This document shows positions 7,276-13,659 of a stretch of DNA of 21,080 nucleotides, piece after piece. The stretch spans positions 1 to 21,080 of the forward strand of contig VSPF01000026.1 of NCBI GenBank assembly GCA_009775195.1, in the 5' to 3' direction. The DNA comes from Muribaculaceae bacterium. GTDB taxonomy: Bacteria; Bacteroidota; Bacteroidia; Bacteroidales; Muribaculaceae. The notes below the pieces were generated by a model. It had not been told where the DNA came from and searched no databases. It worked only from the letters and a program-made list of their open reading frames with translations. Position 1 is the stretch's first letter. Each line of letters starts with the position of its first letter. The position numbers and the translations under genes are program-made.

Positions 7276-9693
7276 ATGAAAAAAATCTTAGCATTAGCTA
7301 TTGCCGGCATCGCAGTCGGCGCGACGGCCCAGCGCAGCGAGACTACGCTCAACGAGGGCTGGCAGTTCTCGAAAGGCACACTGGCCGAGCCCTCGGGATG
7401 GCAAAGTGTGCGTGTGCCGCACGACTGGGCGATTTACGGCCCATTCGACCGAGCCAACGACTTACAGACAGTTGCCGTGGTACAGAACGGCGAGAAAGAA
7501 GAAACCGTAAAGACCGGCCGTACCGGCGGCCTGCCATTTATCGGCAAAGGCGTGTACAAGACTACCTTCGAAGTGCCCGATACTGCCGGCCGCGACGTGA
7601 CCATCCTCTTCGACGGAGCCATGAGCAATGCCCGCGTGACCCTCAACGGTAAAGAGGTGGCCTTTTGGCCCTATGGCTATAACTCGTTCACGGTCAATAC
7701 CGACGGCATTGTGCGCCCCGGCAGCAACGACCTTGTTGTAGAGCTCGAAAACAAGGAGCGTGCCTCGCGATGGTACCCCGGTGCCGGCCTCTACCGTAAT
7801 GTCCATGTCATCAATACCGACCGTGTGCACATACCAGTGTGGGGCACATATATCACCACGCCCAAAATCACTGGCGACTACGCATCGGTGCGTCTGCGCA
7901 TGAAAATCGACGGTGCCCGCAAGGGTGAGCATGTGACGGTCAGCACCGATATCATAAACCCCGAAGGCAACGTCGTGGCAAATGATAAATCAATCTACTA
8001 TGCCCATGGCCAGGAGTTTGCGCAGAACTTTCTTGTCGACAAGCCCGAATTGTGGCAGCTCGACGACCCGAGGCTCTACACTGCACGTACTACCCTGAGT
8101 GTCGATGGCAAGGAAGTCGATAGCTACGACACGCGCTTCGGCATACGCTCGATTGAATATGTGCCTGAAAAGGGCTTTTTCCTCAATGGTAAGCTGACCA
8201 AGTTTAAGGGCGTCTGCAACCATCACGACCTTGGCCCCCTCGGGGCGGCTGTCAACAAGTCGGCACTTCGCCACCAGTTAGAGTTGCTGCGCGACATGGG
8301 CGTCAACGCTATCCGTACCTCGCACAATATGCCGGCGCCCGAACTTGCCGAACTTTGCGACGAGATGGGCATGATGCTCATGGTCGAGCCTTTCGACGAC
8401 TGGGGTTTCCGCCCGAAGTCGCCCAACGGATATGGCTCGGTATTCAACGAATGGGCCGAGCGCGACATAACAAACATGGTAGAGAATTACCGTAACAATC
8501 CTTCGGTGGTGATGTGGTCAATCGGCAACGAGGTTCCCAGCCAGTGGGGCCCCGACGGCCTCAAGGAGCTGACCATGCTCCAGGACTTGGTTCACAGCCT
8601 CGACCCCACGCGCCCCGTGACCTGCGGTATGGACCAAATCCGCGCCGTGCTTGATAATGGTTTTGCTGCCGCCCTCGACATACCCGGCTTCAACTACAAG
8701 CCCCAGCACTACGACAAGGCTTACGAAAAGCTGCCCCAGAAGCTCATCCTCGGCTCGGAGACAGCCTCGACTGTATCGTCGCGTGGCAAGTATTACTTCC
8801 CGGTCGAGTTCAAGGACCATAATGTGGTAATGCACCCCGACAATCACAGCAACAGCTATGACAACGAGTCGTGCTCGTGGTCTAATACCCCCGACCTCGA
8901 TTTCGGCATGGACGATGACCGCGACTGGGTACTGGGCCAGTTCGTGTGGACAGGCTTTGACTACCTTGGCGAACCGTCGCCTTACGATACGGACGCATGG
9001 CCCAGCCACAGCTCGTATTTCGGCATTATCGACCTCGCGTCGCTGCCCAAAGACCGCTACTATCTCTATCGTTCGAAATGGAACGACAAAGAAGCCACGC
9101 TCCACGTGCTGCCGCACTGGACATGGCCTGGTCGCGAGGGCAAGGTGACGCCGGTATATGTATATACGTCATATCCCTCGGCCGAGCTGTTTGTCAACGG
9201 TAAGAGCCAGGGTCGCCGCGCCAAGGACGCATCGAGTGTCGTAGACCGCTACCGCCTGCGCTGGAACGACGTTGTCTACGAACCGGGCGAAATCCGTGTC
9301 GTTGCCTACGATGCCGACGGCAATGTGGCTGATGAGAAGACAGTACGCACGGCCGGTAAGGCAAAGGCCCTGCGCATCAAGGCTAACCGACCCGAACTTG
9401 CCGCTGACGGCGACGACCTGGTCTATTTTACCGTAGAGGCTGTCGATGCCAAGGGCAATCCTGTGCCTGATGCCGACAATATGGTAAAATTCGAGGTTAC
9501 AGGTGCCGGTGCGTTCGAGGCCACCGCCAACGGCGACCCCACATGCCTGTTGCCCTTCCAAAAGCCCGAAATGAAGCTCTTCAGCGGCGCGGCAACAGCA
9601 ATCGCACGCTCAGCCAAGGCCCCTGGCACGCTCACCATAAAAGCCACAGCCAAGGGCCTCAGACCCGCCACTGCCACGGTAGAGGTGAAATAG
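7276..9693 (+). CDS. Glycoside hydrolase family 2, beta-galactosidase-like, exported
   Basis: An 805-aa retaining glycosidase of family GH2. A signal peptide ends near 'AVGATA-Q19'. It is followed by a sugar-binding jelly-roll domain ('LNEGWQFSKG', 'VPHDWAIYGPFD', 'GAMSNARVTLNGKEV', 'RWYPGAGLYRNV'), an Ig-like domain, and the TIM barrel with 'GVCNHHDLGPLGAAVN' and 'NAIRTSHNMPAPEL'. The acid/base is Glu419 in 'WSIGNEVPS' and the nucleophile is Glu495 in 'LILGSETAS'. The C-terminal third holds a DUF4982-like segment ('YVYTSYPSAELFVNGKS') and a bacterial Ig/invasin-like domain ('ADGDDLVYFTVEAVDAKGNPVP'), typical of Bacteroidetes GH2 enzymes. Location is periplasm or surface. The exact sugar (galactose, glucuronate or mannose) cannot be read from sequence. 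It is the last gene of the operon, ahead of a strong terminator. Confidence 0.93.
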   Translation: MKKILALAIAGIAVGATAQRSETTLNEGWQFSKGTLAEPSGWQSVRVPHDWAIYGPFDRANDLQTVAVVQNGEKEETVKTGRTGGLPFIGKGVYKTTFEVPDTAGRDVTILFDGAMSNARVTLNGKEVAFWPYGYNSFTVNTDGIVRPGSNDLVVELENKERASRWYPGAGLYRNVHVINTDRVHIPVWGTYITTPKITGDYASVRLRMKIDGARKGEHVTVSTDIINPEGNVVANDKSIYYAHGQEFAQNFLVDKPELWQLDDPRLYTARTTLSVDGKEVDSYDTRFGIRSIEYVPEKGFFLNGKLTKFKGVCNHHDLGPLGAAVNKSALRHQLELLRDMGVNAIRTSHNMPAPELAELCDEMGMMLMVEPFDDWGFRPKSPNGYGSVFNEWAERDITNMVENYRNNPSVVMWSIGNEVPSQWGPDGLKELTMLQDLVHSLDPTRPVTCGMDQIRAVLDNGFAAALDIPGFNYKPQHYDKAYEKLPQKLILGSETASTVSSRGKYYFPVEFKDHNVVMHPDNHSNSYDNESCSWSNTPDLDFGMDDDRDWVLGQFVWTGFDYLGEPSPYDTDAWPSHSSYFGIIDLASLPKDRYYLYRSKWNDKEATLHVLPHWTWPGREGKVTPVYVYTSYPSAELFVNGKSQGRRAKDASSVVDRYRLRWNDVVYEPGEIRVVAYDADGNVADEKTVRTAGKAKALRIKANRPELAADGDDLVYFTVEAVDAKGNPVPDADNMVKFEVTGAGAFEATANGDPTCLLPFQKPEMKLFSGAATAIARSAKAPGTLTIKATAKGLRPATATVEVK

Positions 9694-9696
9694 TTA

Positions 9697-9750
9697 GTCA
9701 GTCGGGTCAGACATGTCCGACTTGTCTGACCTGTCTGACTTATCTGACAT
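9697..9750. repeat. Six degenerate 9-bp tandem repeats
   Basis: Immediately after the GH2 stop codon are six 9-bp units: gtcagtcgg, gtcagacat, gtccgactt, gtctgacct, gtctgactt, atctgacat. The core is GTCTGACNT. Units 2 and 4 are also inverted relative to each other: gtcagaca at 9706-9713 pairs perfectly with tgtctgac at 9723-9730, giving an 8-bp hairpin. It is noncoding and lies between convergent genes. Confidence 0.7.
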
Positions 9751-9756
9751 ACACAA

Positions 9757-9794
9757 ACACAGCACCCCCGGCGATTTCGCCGGGGGTGCTGTGT
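9757..9794. terminator. Bidirectional GC-rich terminator hairpin
   Basis: A perfect 18-bp inverted repeat (9757-9774 with 9777-9794) is centred on gcgatttcgc. It is flanked by T-rich sequence on the plus side (gtgtgttt) and by short A runs on the other side. It lies between the convergent GH2 gene and the acyl-CoA dehydrogenase gene and can serve both. Confidence 0.85.
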
Positions 9795-9816
9795 GTTTAG
9801 GGGGTGACGCTGTCGA

Positions 9817-11517
9817 TTAGATGCCGTATGCGGCAAGCTGGTCGATGGTGAAGTTGTCGATAAAGTCGGTGTGGCGTGCGACCTCGGCCTGGATTATCTT
9901 GGTGTAGACCGTGGCGGTCTTGACGAAGGCCTCGTTGACCTTGGCGCTCTCGAGCAGCAGGTAGCCCATGATGATGTAGCCGGCCATCTCGACCAGGCGG
10001 CGTGCCATGAAGTCGAGGTATGCCTGGTTGTTGGCCTCGGTGACCTTGGCAACGGCGGCGGCATATTTCTCGGTCATTGCGGCAAGCTGTGCGGCCATGG
10101 GTTCGAGCACCCCGCCGAAACCGTTGGCGGCGTAGCCCTTCATCATGTCGAGGTAGAGGCCGGTGGTGACGTAGCGTATGGCGGCCACGACCTGAAGCTG
10201 GGTTGTACCCTCGTAGATTGACGTGATGCGTGCGTCGCGGTAGAGGCGTTCGCAAGCATAGTCTTTCATGAAGCCCGAGCCGCCGTGTATCTGTATGCAG
10301 TCGTAGGCGTTCTGGTTGCAGTATTCGCTACCAAGACCCTTAGCAAGGGGTGTGAGGGCGTCGGCAAGGCGGCTGTAGTGCTTCATCTCGGCGCGTTCGT
10401 CGGGAGTGAGGCTGCGTTCGCGGGCGATGTCCTCGTAGATTTTGTACATGTCGACGAAGCGCGAGCATTCGTAGAGGAGTGCGCGGCTGGCATCGAGTTT
10501 GGCCTTCATCACGGCAAGCATCTCGCTGACAGCGGGGAACTCGATGATGGCTTTGCCGAACTGGCGGCGCTCCATGGCATACTGGTGGGCCTCGCGGTAG
10601 GCGAGTTCGCTAACGCCGACGCTCTGGGCAGCGATGCCGAGGCGAGCACCGTTCATCAGGGCCATGACGTATTTAATCAGGCCCATGCGGCGCGAACCGC
10701 AAAGCTCGGCAGGAGCGTTCTTATATACGAGTTCGCATGTGGGCGAGCCCTTGATACCCATCTTGTTTTCGATGCGGCGAACGGTTACACCGCCGTTGCG
10801 CTTGTCGTAGATAAACATCGACAGGCCGCGACCGTCCTTGGTGCCTTCCTCGCTACGGGCGAGAACCAGGTGGATGTCGCTGTCGCCGTTGGTGATGAAG
10901 CGCTTAACACCGTTGAGCACCCATGTGCCGTCCTCTTTCTGAGTAGCCTTGAGCATTACGCTCTGCAGGTCGGAACCGGCATCGGGCTCGGTGAGGTCCA
11001 TCGACATGGTCTCGCCCTCGCACACGCGAGGTATGTATTTAGCGCGCTGCTCGTCGTTGCCGAACTCGTAGAGAGTCTCGGCGCAGTCCTGCAGGCCCCA
11101 GAGGTTTTCAAAACCGGTGTCGGCACGGCTGACGATTTCGGCTGCCATGATATAGGGGGTGATGGGGAAGTTGAGACCGCCGAAACGACGCGGCATAGCC
11201 ATGCCCATCAGGCCGGCCTTGCGGCATACGTCGAGGTTTTCGACGGTGGCGTCGGCATAGTGTGCGCGGCCGTCGGAGCACGATGCGCCCTGGTGGTCGA
11301 CTGCCTCGGCATTTGCGGCGATGGTGTTGCCGCAGATGTCGCCCACGATGTCGAGCACGCGCTCGTAGTTGTCCATCGCGTCGTCGAAGTCGGCGGGTGC
11401 GTAGTCGTATTTGTCTGCTTCGGTGTAGTTCCTTTCACGTAGCGCGACAATCTTCTCCATCAGCGGGTGGTGCAGATGGTGCTTGAGGTCGGCGTTGTCT
11501 GTATAGAAATTAGCCAT
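9817..11517 (-). CDS. Acyl-CoA dehydrogenase, long form
   Basis: A 566-aa flavoprotein that oxidises, or in reverse reduces, the C2-C3 bond of an acyl-CoA and exchanges electrons with the ETF encoded just upstream. Core motifs are 'MGMAMPRRFGGLNFP', 'SMDLTEPDAGSD' (flavin/substrate loop), 'GVKRFITNGD', 'MGIKGSPTCEL' and 'YAMERRQFGK'. 'SIYEGTTQLQ' carries the catalytic base Glu436 at the position used by short- and medium-chain enzymes. The first 70 or so residues form an extra N-terminal helical segment. About 120 residues follow the usual end of the fold, like the Acyl-CoA_dh_C class of about 600-aa enzymes, compared with about 380 for typical Bcd. The ATG at 11517 lies 6 bp after the etfA stop, so it is the third gene of the etf operon. 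Chain-length preference is unknown; a short-chain or crotonyl/butyryl role is inferred from the ETF pairing. Confidence 0.93.
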   Translation of the reverse strand: MANFYTDNADLKHHLHHPLMEKIVALRERNYTEADKYDYAPADFDDAMDNYERVLDIVGDICGNTIAANAEAVDHQGASCSDGRAHYADATVENLDVCRKAGLMGMAMPRRFGGLNFPITPYIMAAEIVSRADTGFENLWGLQDCAETLYEFGNDEQRAKYIPRVCEGETMSMDLTEPDAGSDLQSVMLKATQKEDGTWVLNGVKRFITNGDSDIHLVLARSEEGTKDGRGLSMFIYDKRNGGVTVRRIENKMGIKGSPTCELVYKNAPAELCGSRRMGLIKYVMALMNGARLGIAAQSVGVSELAYREAHQYAMERRQFGKAIIEFPAVSEMLAVMKAKLDASRALLYECSRFVDMYKIYEDIARERSLTPDERAEMKHYSRLADALTPLAKGLGSEYCNQNAYDCIQIHGGSGFMKDYACERLYRDARITSIYEGTTQLQVVAAIRYVTTGLYLDMMKGYAANGFGGVLEPMAAQLAAMTEKYAAAVAKVTEANNQAYLDFMARRLVEMAGYIIMGYLLLESAKVNEAFVKTATVYTKIIQAEVARHTDFIDNFTIDQLAAYGI

Positions 11518-11523
11518 GGTTGC

Positions 11524-12552
11524 TTACTTGGAGTTTTTCTTGTAATACTTGATGAGCTTGGGCACGACCTCTTCGATGTCGCCGGTGATTACATAGTCGG
11601 CGATGGTGTTGATGGGAGCGTTGGGGTCGTTGTTAATCGAGATGATAATCGAGCTCTCCTGCATGCCGGCAATGTGCTGTATTTGACCCGAGATGCCACA
11701 GGCGATATAGAGCTTGGGACGGACTGTGACGCCTGTCTGGCCGATTTGGCGGTCATGCTCGGTGAAGCCGGCGTCGACGGCGGCACGCGAGGCGCCTACC
11801 TCGCCGCCGAGTGTCTTGGCAAGGTCGTGGAGGAGCTGGAAGTTCTCCTTGCTGCCCACGCCGTAGCCGCCGGCAACGATGATGGGGGAGTTCTTGATGT
11901 TGATTTTCGATTTCTCGATTTGGCGGTCGATGATTTCGACTACGAAGTCGGTGTCGTCGACATATTTACGGGCGTCGAGCTTCACGACCTCGCCCTTGTG
12001 CGCGGGGTCGAAGATTTCTTTTTTCATCACGCCCTCGCGCACGGTTGCCATCTGGGGACGGCACTCGGGGTTGACGATGGTAGCCACGATGTTGCCGCCG
12101 AAGGCGGGGCGTATCTGGTAGAGCAGGTCGGTGTATTCCTTGCCGGTCTTGGCATCCTTGTGGTCGCCGATTTCGAGGGCGGTGCAGTCGGCGGTGAGGC
12201 CGCTGTGGAGGCACGAGCTGACGCGGGGGCCGAGGTCGCGGCCTATGCAGGTGGCGCCCATGAGGCATACCTGGGGCTTGATTTCGCGGAAGAGGTTGAT
12301 GAGCACTGCCGCGTGGGGGTTGGAGGTGTAGGGGTAGAGGCGCGGGTCTTCGACCTTGTAGACCACGTCGGCGCCGTAGGGGAATATCTGGTCTTCGATG
12401 CCGTCGAGCTTGTCGCCGATAACGAGGGCTTCGAGTTTGACGCCGAGGCGGTCGGCAAGCACGCGGCCCTTGGTAAGGAGCTCGAGGCTCACATCGGCTA
12501 CGCGGCCTTCGTCGTATTCGCAGTATACTATCAGGTTGTTGTTGTCTGCCAT
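11524..12552 (-). CDS. etfA: Electron transfer flavoprotein subunit alpha
   Basis: A 342-aa FixB/EtfA protein. The N-terminal nucleotide-binding-like half starts 'NNNLIVYCEYDEGRVADVSLELLTK'-like. The C-terminal FAD-binding domain holds 'GGYGVGSKENF', Ser255-Arg256 in 'GASRAAVDAGF', 'QIGQTGVTVRPKLYIACG', 'ISGQIQHIAGM', 'INNDPNAPI' and 'ADYVITGDIEEVVPKL', all standard FAD contacts. It pairs with EtfB to carry electrons to or from the acyl-CoA dehydrogenase. The gene lies 33 bp downstream of etfB and 6 bp upstream of the dehydrogenase gene, which fits a single transcript. Length is normal for the family. The ATG at 12552 directly precedes the conserved N-terminus. Confidence 0.96.
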   Translation of the reverse strand: MADNNNLIVYCEYDEGRVADVSLELLTKGRVLADRLGVKLEALVIGDKLDGIEDQIFPYGADVVYKVEDPRLYPYTSNPHAAVLINLFREIKPQVCLMGATCIGRDLGPRVSSCLHSGLTADCTALEIGDHKDAKTGKEYTDLLYQIRPAFGGNIVATIVNPECRPQMATVREGVMKKEIFDPAHKGEVVKLDARKYVDDTDFVVEIIDRQIEKSKINIKNSPIIVAGGYGVGSKENFQLLHDLAKTLGGEVGASRAAVDAGFTEHDRQIGQTGVTVRPKLYIACGISGQIQHIAGMQESSIIISINNDPNAPINTIADYVITGDIEEVVPKLIKYYKKNSK

Positions 12553-12585
12553 AGCTTTACTTTAAATGATTGGTGATGGGCTGCA

Positions 12586-13458
12586 TCAGCCGATGGTGTG
12601 GTTGGCGATAAGTTCTTTTACGAGGTCTTCGAGCTGGGCGTCGTCGTTGTCGAGGCGTCGGCTTTCCTTGGCCGTGAAGACTACGTTCTCGATGGTCTTG
12701 ACCTTTGTGGGCGAACCGGCCATGCCGATTTGCTCGGGGTCGGCCTCGACGTAGGCTGCGCCCCACTCGGCGATGGCGAGTTCGGGGTGTGCGGCGACGA
12801 AAGCCTTGGCGGTGTCGGTCAGTGCGGCTGTCTCGCTTGCCGAGGCTGCGCGTTTGTACTTCATCACGCGCTTGGCGTTGCGCGGGCGGCACTCGGCGGC
12901 GCTGCCGTTGACGGTGACCACGCAGGGCATGGGGGCCTTGACGGTCTCTACGCCGTGCTCGAGGCGGCGCTTGACGATGATTTTGCCGTCTTCGACGCCT
13001 ACGATTTCCTCGGCGTATGTCACCTGGGGCAGGCCGAGCTTCTCGGCAATCTGGGGTCCGACCTGGGCGGTGTCGCCGTCGATGGCCTGGCGGCCGCCGA
13101 GGATGAGGTCGTAGTTGCCGTGTTTGCGCACTGCCTGGGCCAGCGAGTACGAGGTTGCCAGGGTGTCGGCACCGCCCAGGGCGCGGTCGGTCAGCACTAT
13201 GCCGGCGTCGGCGCCACGGTACATTGCCTCACGAACAATCTCGGCAGCGCGGGGAAGGCCCATTGTCAGTAGGGTCACCGTGCTGCCGGGATGAGTTTCT
13301 TTTAGCCTAAGGGCCTGCTCGAGGGCGTTGAGGTCTTCGGGATTGAAGATTGCGGGCAGGGCGGCACGGTTGATGGTGCCGTCTTCCTTCATGGCATCTT
13401 TGCCCACGTTGCGGGTGTCGGGCACCTGCTTGGCAAGCACTATGATGTTCAGACTCAT
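12586..13458 (-). CDS. etfB: Electron transfer flavoprotein subunit beta
   Basis: A 290-aa FixA/EtfB protein beginning 'MSLNIIVLAKQVPDTRNVG'. Visible motifs are 'INRAALPAIFNPEDLNALEQAL', 'LTMGLPRAAEIVREAMYRGAD', 'ATSYSLAQAV' and 'GRQAIDGDTAQVGP' (Asp127-Pro135 covers DGDTAQVGP). In non-bifurcating ETFs this loop binds AMP and reads differently (human 'GKQAIDDDCNQTGQ'). The DGDTAQVGP form is the one associated with ETFs that hold a second FAD and bifurcate electrons between a dehydrogenase and ferredoxin. That role is inferred here, not shown. First gene of the operon etfB-etfA-acyl-CoA dehydrogenase; a consensus promoter ends 46 bp before its ATG. Confidence 0.96.
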   Translation of the reverse strand: MSLNIIVLAKQVPDTRNVGKDAMKEDGTINRAALPAIFNPEDLNALEQALRLKETHPGSTVTLLTMGLPRAAEIVREAMYRGADAGIVLTDRALGGADTLATSYSLAQAVRKHGNYDLILGGRQAIDGDTAQVGPQIAEKLGLPQVTYAEEIVGVEDGKIIVKRRLEHGVETVKAPMPCVVTVNGSAAECRPRNAKRVMKYKRAASASETAALTDTAKAFVAAHPELAIAEWGAAYVEADPEQIGMAGSPTKVKTIENVVFTAKESRRLDNDDAQLEDLVKELIANHTIG

Positions 13459-13504
13459 AATCTCGTTTTTTATCTGTATTTTGTTAATATTCGATTTAAT
13501 CGCA

Positions 13505-13536
13505 CAAAGTTAGTGAAATTTCGCCTATTTATCAAA
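13505..13536 (-). promoter_or_regulatory. Consensus Bacteroidetes promoter of the etf operon
   Basis: On the minus strand TTTG (13533-13536) is followed by exactly 20 bases and then TAACTTTG (13505-13512). This fits the TTTG-N19-21-TAnnTTTG pattern of the primary sigma factor in Bacteroidetes. The transcript would start a few bases further on, leaving a leader of about 40 bases before the etfB ATG. Confidence 0.8.
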
Positions 13537-13606
13537 AGTTTACGCCCCGGGGTGCGTTAAAATTTCTGAACCGGGGTGTCGCTGTGTTTGGCCATATTAT
13601 ACAAAT

Positions 13607-13640
13607 CAGACCAGTTACCCCCGCGAGGATAACCGGTCTG
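13607..13640 (-). terminator. Hairpin after the pseudoprotease operon
   Basis: cagaccagtta (13607-13617) pairs with taaccggtctg (13630-13640) with one A-C mismatch; the loop is about 12 bases and GC-rich. It begins about 20 bases after the stop of the last C10-like gene. There is no clean U-run after it on the minus strand. A second GC-rich palindrome (ccccgggg, 13545-13552) lies further on, next to the etf promoter. Terminator function is therefore only likely. Confidence 0.45.
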
Positions 13641-13659
13641 ACGATATGTTTGGTCGCCG

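Noticed and set aside
9697..9750. CRISPR array
   Set aside because: The units are 9 bp, degenerate and contiguous, with no spacers, and no cas genes are present.
10285..12576. Long plus-strand open frames opposite the acyl-CoA dehydrogenase and etfA
   Set aside because: They are antisense shadows of GC-rich codons; the translations are repetitive Val/Ala/Gly/Asp strings with no recognisable family, while the minus frames are clear.
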